This document shows, piece by piece, positions 17,451 to 26,253 of a stretch of 64,000 nucleotides of DNA (positions within the stretch are counted from its first letter, which is position 1; each line of letters opens with the position of its first letter). Source of the DNA: Desulfoferrobacter suflitae. Its GTDB lineage: Bacteria; Desulfobacterota; Syntrophobacteria; Syntrophobacterales; Syntrophobacteraceae. The translations under genes and the position numbers were made by a program. Location: positions 62,001 to 126,000 of the forward strand of contig NZ_JAIBKA010000004.1 of assembly GCF_022603395.1 (NCBI RefSeq). The letters are read 5' to 3'. The notes beneath the pieces are model-generated. The model ran no database searches, was not told where the DNA came from, and saw nothing but the letters and a program-made list of their open reading frames with translations.

Positions 17451-19322
17451 TCAACTCGGTTCGCCGAACGTGCAACTGAGGAACAACTCATTCTCGATGA
17501 CCGTCCTCACCTTGTAAGGCAAGGTCATGAACAGTTTCATCATGCGCTGGTTCTCGGGTGATGTATAGGCAAACAGGCCGGCAATGCCGTTTTCTCTGGC
17601 TGCCTCTGAGAGTTTGTTGATCAAGATCCTGCCGAGACCTCTGCCCTGCCAGTCTTTGCTGACGGAAAAGGCCACTTCCGCCATGTTCTTCGCTTCTTCC
17701 AGGTAATACTCGCCAACCCCGACCACTCTCTCGAATCCGACTTCGCCCACCACGGCAACCAGGGTCAAATTCTTCTGGTAGTCGGTGCGTGACATCCCTT
17801 CCACGTCGGTCCTCAAAAAGCTCGTCTTGGGGCGGAAGAAACGGGAAATAACATCCTGCTTGTCGAGGGTATAGAAATGTTCCTGCAGGGCCCTTTCGTC
17901 CACCGGTTTGGTCGGCCTGATGGTCACCATTTCCCCGTCAATTTCCAGTGTTTCCACCAGCTTTACCGGGTATATGCCGTGGATCGATTCGCTCAAAGTA
18001 CGTTCCGCACCGAGCAGCCCCATTTTCTTGGCGGCGTGGAACAGCTCTTCACGGAAATCCGGATGAGCGATACTGATCATGGCCATGGCTCTTTCCTGGT
18101 AACTTTTGCCGAACAGGTTGACCGCCCCGTATTCGGTCACAATGTATTGCACATCGCCTCTGGGGACCACCACCCCGGTATCATGCAGCAGAGGGACAAT
18201 GCGGCTCTTTTTGCCGTCGCTGGTGGTGGACATGAGCATCAGAATGGATTTGCCTTCCTGCGAAAGTGCTGTGCCGCGTATGAAATCGAGCGTTCCGGAA
18301 ACCCCCGAATAATAGTTGAAGGGCAGGGCATCGGCGGCGACCTGGCCGGTGAGATCCACCGCCATGGCGACGTTCATGGAGACCATTTTGTGATGCCGGG
18401 AAATGATGCGCGGATCGTTCACATAGTCTGAGGAGTGAAATTCAACGGATGGATTGGAATCCAGGAAGTCATACAGTTCCGTTGTGCCGATTGCGATGCT
18501 GGCCACCAGTTTGCCTTCATTGAATCCCTTCTTGCGATTGGTGATGACGCCCGTAGAGACCAGGTGCATCATGTCATTGGTGAGGAATTGTGAGTGAACC
18601 CCCAGATCGTTTTTTTCCGACAAAGCCAACAGGGTTGCCTGGGGCGTGGTGCCGAGGCTGATCTGGATGGTTGATCCATCGTCGATCAGGTTCGCAATAT
18701 GCCGGCCGATGATGTTGGCCGGCTCCGATTCCGGCAAGGCGCCGATGGTGATCAGTTCTTCTTCGTGTTCAACAATAACATCCACATCGTTTACATGAAT
18801 GAATCCCTGCCCCAGCACCCGCGGCATCCTGGAATTGACCTGAGCAATGACCAGGTCGGCGGAAAAGGCGGCGGCCAGGGTCACATCGACAGACACTCCA
18901 AGACTCATCCAGCCGAAATCATCCGGGGGGCTGACCTGAATCAATGCCACATGCAGAGGGAGCAACCGACTCTTGAAGAGGCGCGGCACTTCCGACAGGT
19001 TGATGGGGGTAAGAAAGCGCATATTCTTGGCCAGCTCTTTGGATCTGACGGAACCAAGGTAGAACGATCTGATGTTTAAGCTCTGGCTTTTTGACTTGGC
19101 TGCGATCAAAGTGAGTGGGGTGCTCTCCAAAGAGAGCAGGCGGACGATTTCCAGGTCGGTAAAATTGTTCGCTGCTTGTGACAGTCCCCGCACCAGGCAT
19201 TGCGGTTCTCCGCAGGAGGAACCGATGAAAACTCGCTGTCCCGATCGGATTAGGCTGACGGCTTCCTCGACAGTTCGCGCCTTCTCCACATAATTGTCCG
19301 CCCAGTAACTCGTTGTTGCCAT
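17451..19322 (-). CDS. acetyl-CoA hydrolase/transferase fused to a GNAT domain
   Basis: 623 residues from the ATG at 19322 (TAAGGAGT upstream). Residues 1-440 are a class I CoA-transferase of the 4-hydroxybutyrate/acetate type, with VSPPDDFGWMSLGVSVD and the C-terminal VTEYGAVNLFGKSYQERA signature. Residues about 460-623 are a GNAT fold with the acetyl-CoA loop DWQGRGLGRILINKL. The family moves CoA between short-chain acyl groups. The GNAT half may acetylate the enzyme itself or bind acetyl-CoA as a sensor; this is inference. No acyl-CoA operon partners are adjacent. Confidence 0.87.
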   Translation of the reverse strand: MATTSYWADNYVEKARTVEEAVSLIRSGQRVFIGSSCGEPQCLVRGLSQAANNFTDLEIVRLLSLESTPLTLIAAKSKSQSLNIRSFYLGSVRSKELAKNMRFLTPINLSEVPRLFKSRLLPLHVALIQVSPPDDFGWMSLGVSVDVTLAAAFSADLVIAQVNSRMPRVLGQGFIHVNDVDVIVEHEEELITIGALPESEPANIIGRHIANLIDDGSTIQISLGTTPQATLLALSEKNDLGVHSQFLTNDMMHLVSTGVITNRKKGFNEGKLVASIAIGTTELYDFLDSNPSVEFHSSDYVNDPRIISRHHKMVSMNVAMAVDLTGQVAADALPFNYYSGVSGTLDFIRGTALSQEGKSILMLMSTTSDGKKSRIVPLLHDTGVVVPRGDVQYIVTEYGAVNLFGKSYQERAMAMISIAHPDFREELFHAAKKMGLLGAERTLSESIHGIYPVKLVETLEIDGEMVTIRPTKPVDERALQEHFYTLDKQDVISRFFRPKTSFLRTDVEGMSRTDYQKNLTLVAVVGEVGFERVVGVGEYYLEEAKNMAEVAFSVSKDWQGRGLGRILINKLSEAARENGIAGLFAYTSPENQRMMKLFMTLPYKVRTVIENELFLSCTFGEPS

Positions 19323-19525
19323 ACACAGACTCCTTACAGTGAACACCTGTTATTTTGGGGAGGAAGCTTTATAGCGCATCCGGACCAAAACTGCACGGAA
19401 ATAACACGGGCAATATGTGAAGCTGTTGTGCACCGATCTCAAGTCACGAGCGACATGGCCGACCCAGTTTTCCGGGGGGATGCTGGCGAGGTGTCAGAAA
19501 AATGGAACTGCTGAGTATTTCCAGA

Positions 19526-19543
19526 CCCCGGCAGGCGCCGGGG
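19526..19543 (-). terminator. GC-rich hairpin after rpoH
   Basis: CCCCGGC and GCCGGGG enclose a 4-base loop, 32 bp beyond the rpoH stop. No U-tract on the minus strand. It separates rpoH from the CoA-transferase gene. Confidence 0.45.
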
Positions 19544-19574
19544 CGACGCTGGAGGGGACATTTTGCGATCGCTT

Positions 19575-20540
19575 CTAAGCACTGACAAGGCTTTGTTGCA
19601 ACATATCCAGATCATTCACTTCTTCCACCAGATGAATCTTGAGTTTTTCTTTAACCCGGGTTTCTATCTGGCGAATTCTTTCACGACTGACGCCGAACTG
19701 GTCACCGATTTCCTGCAGTGTCATTCGGTCCTCCGTGAGCAGCCTGTTATCAAAGATGGCCGCCTCTTTTCCGTGCAGCTGCTCGCGAAAACTCATGAGC
19801 TCTCTGTGCAACATTCTTCTCGCCTGTTTGTCGGCCAGCTGTTCATCGGCGGGCAGAGTCTCTGCCGGAAGAAAGTCTTTGTGCGTGTTGGTAGAATCCT
19901 CTTTGATCGGTGTATCCAGGGAAACGTCTCGTCCATTCAAGCGCTGGTCCATTTCGATGACTTCCGACTCTTTGACATCCAGGCGTGCACTCAGCAGTTC
20001 GGGCGATGCTTTGATGCCTTTCAGCTTGAGCCTTTGCTTTTCCTTGCGCAAATTGAAAAAGAGCTTCCTCTGAGCTTGGGTCGTGCCTATTTTGACCAGT
20101 TTGAAATTGTCCATGATGAATTTGATTATGTAAGCCTTGATCCAGAAAGAAGAATAGTAGGAAAATTTGTAGCCGCGGTAGGGATCGAATTTTTGCACGG
20201 CGTGCATCAGCCCCACATTGCCTTCCTGAATGAGGTCCATGAGATTCTGCGTCCAGTAGCGCTGGAAGTCCATGGCGATCTTGACCACCAGTCTGAGATT
20301 GGACATGACAAGCTTGTATGCGGCTTCAATGTCACCCTTCTCGCGGTAGCGTATGGCAAGGGTCTTTTCTTCACCGCGGGTAAGCAGAGGGTAGCCTTTG
20401 ATATCCTTGAGATAAAGCCCGAGGGTATCAAAGGAGCGTGGTCTTGCCTTGTGGAATGCCAAAGCGTTTGGTTTTTTACGTCCTGGCAGGTTATCTTTCG
20501 CTTTTTTCTGTGTGCCGGCCCTCTCGATTCCGATAGCCAT
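19575..20540 (-). CDS. rpoH: RNA polymerase sigma factor RpoH (sigma-32)
   Basis: 321 residues. Region 2 reads NLMDLIQEGNVGLMHAVQKF with FSYYSSFWIKAYIIKFIMDN, followed directly by the RpoH box QRKLFFNLR that marks heat-shock sigma factors, and region 4.2 has TLQEIGDQFGVSRERIRQIE. It directs transcription of heat-shock genes. About 40 basic, proline-rich residues precede region 1.2, longer than in E. coli RpoH. AAAGGATA precedes the ATG. It is the only sigma factor gene in the window and is not linked to the partner-switch genes at 55 kb. Confidence 0.92.
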   Translation of the reverse strand: MAIGIERAGTQKKAKDNLPGRKKPNALAFHKARPRSFDTLGLYLKDIKGYPLLTRGEEKTLAIRYREKGDIEAAYKLVMSNLRLVVKIAMDFQRYWTQNLMDLIQEGNVGLMHAVQKFDPYRGYKFSYYSSFWIKAYIIKFIMDNFKLVKIGTTQAQRKLFFNLRKEKQRLKLKGIKASPELLSARLDVKESEVIEMDQRLNGRDVSLDTPIKEDSTNTHKDFLPAETLPADEQLADKQARRMLHRELMSFREQLHGKEAAIFDNRLLTEDRMTLQEIGDQFGVSRERIRQIETRVKEKLKIHLVEEVNDLDMLQQSLVSA

Positions 20541-20877
20541 TGGTGAAGTTATCCTTTCTAATCGGGCGGCTCCCTGGAGCCTTTAAGGTGATGGGTTTAT
20601 CGTTGCCGAGTAAATAAACAATCTCCTTATAAATTAAGACCGATTAGCGAACATTTCAACAGGCTGCGACATTTGCCATAGAGTCGGGCACGGGGAAATT
20701 TGACAGGCAAACCGTGTCTGTAGGGCGTGGTTGGCCGCCGGAATTTCCTCGGCGTGACAGATGGTTGCGGATGAAATCGCGCAATCTCCGGGGTGAATTC
20801 TTCTTGAGGAATGGTCACGGATGGTCTCGCGCCAGTAGCGCTTACCGATGTGGGGCACGCTGAAAGGCCAAACGAGA
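20541..20877. other. intergenic stretch upstream of rpoH
   Basis: No convincing gene. AT-rich sequence lies within 100 bp of the rpoH start, but I cannot name a clean -35/-10 or CCCCAT-type heat-shock element. The rest is unremarkable. Confidence 0.4.
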
Positions 20878-20913
20878 GCAGCCCGTGAAAAGGTGAGCTT
20901 GTTCACGGGCTGC
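20878..20913 (-). terminator. 12-bp perfect hairpin after the OsmC gene
   Basis: GCAGCCCGTGAA pairs perfectly with TTCACGGGCTGC around a 12-base loop, 21 bp past the OsmC stop codon. The minus-strand side continues TCTCGTTT, a modest T-rich tail, so an intrinsic terminator is likely. Confidence 0.65.
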
Positions 20914-20934
20914 CGACTTTCTTTCTCTGTTGTG

Positions 20935-21516
20935 CTATTGTTTATCCAGTTCTACGGTGACCGCGGTGGGATTTGACACCGTGTTAAACACGGGAGAGTA
21001 CTTTTGTGCCATGCGGATCAATTCCTCCTTTTGTTCATCGGAGACATCGGCATCGATTTTGAAATAGACTCGAATGTTTTCATAGCCCATTTTGACATCC
21101 TTCGATAATCCAAGGAAGCCTCGCAGGTCCAAGTCCCCTTCCAAACGGGATTGTACGCCTCGTATAGCGATTCCTTTGGCGGCTGAGTGATAGATCAGAG
21201 ACGATGTGAGACACCCTGCTAATCCGGTCAACAGGTATTCCACCGGATTCGGGCCCAAATCTTCGCCCAACAGCACCTGAGGTTCGTCCTCGTCCAATTC
21301 GAAAGGTTCGGTATGGCGATGTTCCTGTTTGGCCCCATAAAAATCGGTAATGGTTGTGCGGTTGTGGCCGCCGTTGATCCATTGGTTTGTGACGCGAAAC
21401 TTAAATTTGGCGATCGCGGAATCTGCCTTGACCGCATCGATGGTATTGAACAACTGAGTCACATTCACGCCGTTGACCACTTTATCCTGATTCTTTGCTA
21501 CCGTTTGCTGTGCCAT
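20935..21516 (-). CDS. OsmC family protein lacking the second catalytic cysteine
   Basis: 193 residues with a near-perfect AAGGAGGTGA site. The OsmC/Ohr fold is recognisable from LLTGLAGCLTSSLIYHSAAK, whose Cys is the peroxidatic position, and the C-terminal VFNTVSNPTAVTVEL. Where Ohr/OsmC enzymes have a second Cys in a CPV motif, this protein reads YSPVF, so the two-Cys peroxide cycle cannot run in the usual way. It resembles YhfA-like or uncharacterised OsmC members. The N-terminus is about 50 residues longer than the shortest family members. Confidence 0.82.
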   Translation of the reverse strand: MAQQTVAKNQDKVVNGVNVTQLFNTIDAVKADSAIAKFKFRVTNQWINGGHNRTTITDFYGAKQEHRHTEPFELDEDEPQVLLGEDLGPNPVEYLLTGLAGCLTSSLIYHSAAKGIAIRGVQSRLEGDLDLRGFLGLSKDVKMGYENIRVYFKIDADVSDEQKEELIRMAQKYSPVFNTVSNPTAVTVELDKQ

Positions 21517-21635
21517 AATGGCTCACCTCCTTTCATACATGACAGCACTTTAATCATTGGTCGGCCGGTGATCCAGTACGACGGGAAAAACAATAAGCAG
21601 GCCAACGATGATCGATTTTGTCTTGGCCCGCTCTT

Positions 21636-22592
21636 TCATTGAACAATCCAAACGGCCATTTCTTCCGCCAACTGCAGTACCTTGCTGCTGATGCTTCCCA
21701 TGGTGAATTCTTCCACTCGAGAAAGGCCGCGTCTACCAAGCACGATGGTGCCGTAATCGCCCGTCAGTGCCTCTCCGAATATGGCACCCGCCTGGCTGTA
21801 GACTCCCGGGACAATCCGCGTCTTGATGCGGCCTGGATCTGCACCTTGCGCGGCGAGCTTGTCGATGCACTCTTTGAAGTGCAACTGCATGCTGGCTTGT
21901 GCCTGATGCAGCTGCTCCTTGGCCAGGTGCAGAAGGTCGCGCCCGCCTGCCTGGGGCGGGAAGGACCGCTCGCCGGCAGCGTCCAGACCGAGGGTGACGT
22001 ACAGCATAAGCAACTCCGGAAGATGCTCGGCAAAGATATGACCCAGGTAGTTGACTGCGAGCATGGCACTTTCCGATCCGTCTACTCCAGCCAAAATTCT
22101 CTCCGTACCGGGGCTGTTGCCCACCACCCAAACGGTTACCTGTTTGAGGTGGTTGATGAGTTTATTGGTGACACTTCCGAAAATCAGACCTTTCAATTGC
22201 CCCAGGCCCCTGCGTCCCAACACCAAGGCGTCGAATCCTTCGTTTACCTTTTCCGCGATATCCCTGGCTACCCCGGTGGTCAAGTCCTGGATCGCGATGA
22301 CAATATTGTCGGTACTGTATCCGCATTCCAGAAGAGTTTTTCCGGACCGTTGCATGAAGTCTTGGATCGAGCTCCTGTAGAGTTTTCTCCAGGAGGTGAG
22401 TTCACCGGTCGAAACGGATTCTTTGGATGTGCTGTTGAGCTCCCACAGGCTGTCGGGAACGGGATTGAAGACATGGAAAAGAGTCACACGAGTTCTGCCG
22501 CCGGGCAGAAGACGTCCCACATAGCGAACCGCGTCAAAGGAGTTCTCCGAGCCGTCGACAGCGATGAGGATATCTATCGGTTTGTGTGTCAT
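21636..22592 (-). CDS. tandem universal stress protein (two UspA domains)
   Basis: 318 residues from the ATG at 22592 (AAAAGGG upstream; a longer frame to 22634 has no site). Two Usp folds in tandem: the first starts IDILIAVDGSENSFDAVRY and ends with the ATP-loop motif GRRGLGQLKGLIFGSVTNKL; the second starts RILAGVDGSESAMLAVNYLG and ends GRRGLSRVEEFTMGSISSKV. Both G-2x-G-9x-G(S/T) nucleotide loops are intact. It likely binds ATP as an intramolecular dimer. Its gene neighbours OsmC and rpoH, so stress response is a reasonable theme. Confidence 0.9.
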   Translation of the reverse strand: MTHKPIDILIAVDGSENSFDAVRYVGRLLPGGRTRVTLFHVFNPVPDSLWELNSTSKESVSTGELTSWRKLYRSSIQDFMQRSGKTLLECGYSTDNIVIAIQDLTTGVARDIAEKVNEGFDALVLGRRGLGQLKGLIFGSVTNKLINHLKQVTVWVVGNSPGTERILAGVDGSESAMLAVNYLGHIFAEHLPELLMLYVTLGLDAAGERSFPPQAGGRDLLHLAKEQLHQAQASMQLHFKECIDKLAAQGADPGRIKTRIVPGVYSQAGAIFGEALTGDYGTIVLGRRGLSRVEEFTMGSISSKVLQLAEEMAVWIVQ

Positions 22593-22655
22593 CTCGACCC
22601 TTTTGTCAGCAAATGTAAGCGATTGATCAAACACTTATGCTAACCTTAATTGCCG

Positions 22656-22684
22656 TTGACCAAATTCACTGCAGCCAATAGAAT
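22656..22684 (+). promoter_or_regulatory. sigma-70-type promoter of the symporter-kinase operon
   Basis: TTGACC, a 17-bp spacer, then TAGAAT. Transcription would start near 22691, about 100 bp before the first gene. Confidence 0.5.
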
Positions 22685-22790
22685 AACATAAAGCTTTGGT
22701 TGATAACTCAATTTCCATAGCGGGTGGGGACATCTCTTTCATACAGGAACTCATCGAAAACCTGAAGACTTTGCGCGAGGAGGCTGGTTT

Positions 22791-23000
22791 GTGAACAGAA
22801 TCCGTCGGCTGTTAAAGCATTCAGAGCTTCTGCTGCTGGTTTCCTGGCTGGGGTTTATTTTGTTTAACTGGCCGCTGCTGGGGTTGTTCGATCTGCAAAC
22901 CCTGGAGGATATTTTCCTCTACCTGTTTTTGATGTGGGCCATATTTATCCTTGTTTTGATCATTATTTGTATAGGTTACCTGAGAACAGACGGCGTTTGA
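22791..23000 (+). CDS. small two-helix membrane protein preceding the symporter-kinase
   Basis: 69 residues from a GTG preceded by GAGGAGG. Two hydrophobic helices (about 13-31 and 41-62) with a short charged N-terminus and a LRTDG tail. It ends 12 bp before the symporter-kinase start. Small membrane proteins often precede sodium/solute symporters of this superfamily, so it is probably a subunit or assembly partner; no family name can be given. Confidence 0.75.
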   Translation: MNRIRRLLKHSELLLLVSWLGFILFNWPLLGLFDLQTLEDIFLYLFLMWAIFILVLIIICIGYLRTDGV

Positions 23001-23012
23001 TAAGGACTATGA

Positions 23013-26000
23013 ATGCTAAACCCAGTTGTTGTTCTCACCTCCATTTGCCTGTACATGGGGCTGCTGATTATGATCGCGTTGTGGGTCGAGAGGCGTTCAG
23101 AAACAGGCAGGAGCCCCGCCAACAATCCCGTTGTCTACTCTCTTTCTCTGGCCGTCTACTGCACCGCCTGGACCTACTATGGAAGTGTCGGTAAAGCCGC
23201 CACTTCAGGAATGCTGTTCCTGCCGATCTATCTCGGCCCGACAGTGGTTGTCTCTCTGTGGTGGATTATTCTGCGCAAGCTGGTGCGACTCAAGAATACC
23301 CATCGCATCACCAGCATAGCGGATTTTATCTCAGCCCGCTACGGCAGGTCGCAACCGCTTGCCGCCATCGTTTCTATCATGGCCCTGGTCGGGATTCTGC
23401 CTTACATTGCGCTGCAGTTGAAAGCAATTCTATCGTCTTTTGCCACCGTCACTTCAGCGGCTGCCGGCAGTGCGCCGATGCAGGCCGCTCAGACGTCGTG
23501 GTTCAGCGCCAACTTCGGCTCAATAACGGTTATCCTGCTCGCCCTGTTCACGATCGTCCTCGGCGTCAGGCGTTTGGACCCGACTGAGCGGCATGAGGGG
23601 ATGGTTATGGCCCTGGCTGTCGAGTGTCTGGTCAAGCTGATTGCCTTTATGGCGGCGGGAATTTTTGTGACATTTTTTCTCTACGGTGGATTTTCCGACA
23701 TTTTCCAGCGATTCTCGGAGAATTCCATCCAGGATGGAATCAACTCCTGGGGAGGTGGTGCTTCGGAGTATTTCACCTGGATGAGTTATTTCATCCTGTC
23801 AATGGCTGCCATCATGTTGCTTCCTCGACAGTTTCACGTGGCGGTGGTGGAAAACTCAAACGAACGGCACATCCTCACGGCCATGTGGCTTTTCCCTCTG
23901 TATATGCTGTTGATCAATATTTTCGTGCTTCCCATTGCTGTGGTGGGATTGCTTCAGGGCTACGGGATCGAGGAAGCTGATCGATTCGTTCTGTTGCTGC
24001 CCATGCGTCATCTAAAACCGTGGCTGACCTTGTTGGTTTTCATTGGAGGTTACTCCGCGGCGGCCGGGATGATTATGATCACGTCGGTGACATTGGCCAC
24101 CATGATGACCAACCACCTCTTGCTGCCGCTGGTCGAGCGGCTGCAATGGCTGAGCTTCTTGAAGCGTCATCTGCTGCGTTGCCGCTGGGTCGCCGTGGCG
24201 TGCTTGATAGTACTCGGCTACGGGTTCGAACGGTGGATCTTTCAGCCGTATATGCTGGTCAGCATAGGACTCATTTCATTTGCCGCCGTCCTGCAGTTTG
24301 CTCCCGCGGTTCTCGGCGGGATTTTTTGGCGTAAAGCAAACAAGGCGGGAGCCATGCTTGGCTTGGGTGCCGGTTTCATGGTGTGGTGCTACACTCAGTT
24401 GCTGCCGTCTTTTGTGCGCAACGGGTGGATGTCTGCATCCCTTTTGGAGCAGGGGCCGTGGGGCCTCCGGCTATTGCATCCGGAACAGCTGTTGGGGCTG
24501 ACCGGGCTGGATCCCTTGAGTCACACCCTGGTTTGGAGCATGGTGCTGAATATCGGGCTGTTTGTGCTGGGTTCCCTGTATTTTGCTCAGAGCGAAGAAG
24601 AAAAGAGTTTGACGGAAGATTTTGTCGGAGTGCTGAACGCAGCGCCCACCCTGCGAATGGCTCGATATGGGGAGGCATATATCGATTTGCGGGAGAAGAG
24701 GGCAGAGATTGAACAACTGCTCGGCCAGTTTTTTGCCGGGCCCGAGGCGCAGGCAATTGTCACGAAATCCATAGTGGAAACCGACCTCGACAGTCGCAGC
24801 AAAATAACCATAGCGGAACTGGTGGATCTGCAGAGCGCGGTTGAGAGGTACCTGGCGGGTTCCATCGGTGCCGCTTCCGCGCACCGCACCATGCAGCAGG
24901 GAACGCTGTTCACTCCGCGCGAACGACGGGATCTATCCAAAATGTACGCTGAAATTCTCGCCAACCTGAGGGTCTCTCCTACGGAGCTCAAAGAAAAAGT
25001 TGATTATTACCAGGAGCGGGAGGAACTTTTGGTCGCGCAATCGCATGAACTGAGAGAAAAGGTGCAGGAACTGGAGAGGGAGATCAAGGAGCGCAAGCGG
25101 GTGCAGGCGGCGTTGCGCGAAAGCGAGCAGCGCTACCGGGAGCTGGTAGAGACCATGGAGGAAGGGCTCGTGGTGGAAAACGAAGAGGGTGTTATCACCT
25201 ATGTGAACGACAAGCTGTGCGAGATGTTCGGGCGCGAGCGCAGTGAGATAGTCGGACACCGGCTGCAGGAATTCATTGATGAATCCCAATTGAGCATGCT
25301 GTGTGATCAAATGGTCAGGACAACAAAGGGAGATGTTTGCTCCTATGAGGCGACATGGCAGGGGAAAGGGGGCGAAAAAAGAGCCAGCCTGGTTTCCGCA
25401 GTGCCCATTTTCAATGCGCACGGTGACTACCGAGGCGCTTTCGCGGTCATCACCGACATTTCTCCGCTGAAAGCTCTGGAACGTGAAAAAGCCAACATTG
25501 TCTCAATGTTTGCCCATGACATGAGGTCTTCTCTCACGGGTATCCACGGCCTTGGACTGCGGCTCTTGAAGAAATCGGACACACTGGATGAACAGAAGAA
25601 ACAAGAATATCTGAGAATTATCAATACGGAAGCGGCCAAGCTGGAAACCCTGGTGGATGATTTTCTCGAGTTTTCCCGTTTGGAAACCGGCAGGCTCAAA
25701 CTCAACTTTCGCGCTGTTTCGCTGGATAAGGAGCTCATGGAGCTGTACGAAACCTATCAGGTCAGGGCTGCGTCCAAGGGCCTGACCATGGAGCTCAAAA
25801 TTGAAGATCCCCTGCCCATCATCAATGCCGATGTCAATCGGCTGCGTCGGGTCTTCACCAATCTCCTGGACAATGCCCTGAAGTATTCCAAAGAGCAGGG
25901 CAACGTCCAGATCAGTTCTTCCGAAACAGAAGAAGAAGTGGTGATTAGAGTGAGTGACGAGGGGGTCGGGATAGATGCCAGAGAGCTGCCGTATATTTTT

Positions 26001-26165
26001 GACCTTTTCCATCGTGGCCTGGACGGCGACAAAAGAGACGGCTACGGGATAGGGCTGGCAACCGTCAAGGCCATCGTCGAAGGGCATGGCGGACGTGTCC
26101 ACGTGGCGAGCGAACTGGGTAAGGGCTCGGTTTTCAGCGTCTTTCTGCCCAAGGAATCACGTTAG
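23013..26165 (+). CDS. sodium/solute symporter-PAS-histidine kinase fusion (CbrA/PutP-like)
   Basis: 1050 residues. Residues 1-525 contain about 13 TM helices of the SSS family (SLSLAVYCTAWTYYGSVGKA, then ITSIADFISARYGRSQPLAA). After a linker and coiled coil comes one PAS domain (about 705-825), a HisKA domain with His835 in MFAHDMRSSLTGIHG and an HATPase_c domain (NLLDNALKYS, DEGVGIDARELPYIFDLFHR, GYGIGLATV). Proteins of this type couple uptake or binding of a nutrient to kinase activity. No receiver domain and no response regulator gene is adjacent, so the partner is elsewhere. Confidence 0.93.
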   Translation: MLNPVVVLTSICLYMGLLIMIALWVERRSETGRSPANNPVVYSLSLAVYCTAWTYYGSVGKAATSGMLFLPIYLGPTVVVSLWWIILRKLVRLKNTHRITSIADFISARYGRSQPLAAIVSIMALVGILPYIALQLKAILSSFATVTSAAAGSAPMQAAQTSWFSANFGSITVILLALFTIVLGVRRLDPTERHEGMVMALAVECLVKLIAFMAAGIFVTFFLYGGFSDIFQRFSENSIQDGINSWGGGASEYFTWMSYFILSMAAIMLLPRQFHVAVVENSNERHILTAMWLFPLYMLLINIFVLPIAVVGLLQGYGIEEADRFVLLLPMRHLKPWLTLLVFIGGYSAAAGMIMITSVTLATMMTNHLLLPLVERLQWLSFLKRHLLRCRWVAVACLIVLGYGFERWIFQPYMLVSIGLISFAAVLQFAPAVLGGIFWRKANKAGAMLGLGAGFMVWCYTQLLPSFVRNGWMSASLLEQGPWGLRLLHPEQLLGLTGLDPLSHTLVWSMVLNIGLFVLGSLYFAQSEEEKSLTEDFVGVLNAAPTLRMARYGEAYIDLREKRAEIEQLLGQFFAGPEAQAIVTKSIVETDLDSRSKITIAELVDLQSAVERYLAGSIGAASAHRTMQQGTLFTPRERRDLSKMYAEILANLRVSPTELKEKVDYYQEREELLVAQSHELREKVQELEREIKERKRVQAALRESEQRYRELVETMEEGLVVENEEGVITYVNDKLCEMFGRERSEIVGHRLQEFIDESQLSMLCDQMVRTTKGDVCSYEATWQGKGGEKRASLVSAVPIFNAHGDYRGAFAVITDISPLKALEREKANIVSMFAHDMRSSLTGIHGLGLRLLKKSDTLDEQKKQEYLRIINTEAAKLETLVDDFLEFSRLETGRLKLNFRAVSLDKELMELYETYQVRAASKGLTMELKIEDPLPIINADVNRLRRVFTNLLDNALKYSKEQGNVQISSSETEEEVVIRVSDEGVGIDARELPYIFDLFHRGLDGDKRDGYGIGLATVKAIVEGHGGRVHVASELGKGSVFSVFLPKESR

Positions 26166-26182
26166 CTCCCATGCCCAAGCCC

Positions 26183-26215
26183 CCTCTCCCTCCAAGAGAG
26201 GCGGGTGGGGAGAGG
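26183..26215. terminator. hairpin between convergent genes
   Basis: CCTCTCC and GGAGAGG arms flank an inner CTC/GAG pairing between the convergent symporter-kinase and GT20 genes. It could serve both strands. Similar CT/GA-rich hairpins are common as dispersed intergenic repeats. Confidence 0.4.
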
Positions 26216-26253
26216 ACAGCACCACCTGCGGACGGCCTTTTGAATTCTGCCGC

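Noticed and set aside
19563-20546. 327-codon open frame on the plus strand
   Set aside because: It is exactly antisense to rpoH, which has complete sigma-factor motifs; the plus-strand translation has no recognisable domain.
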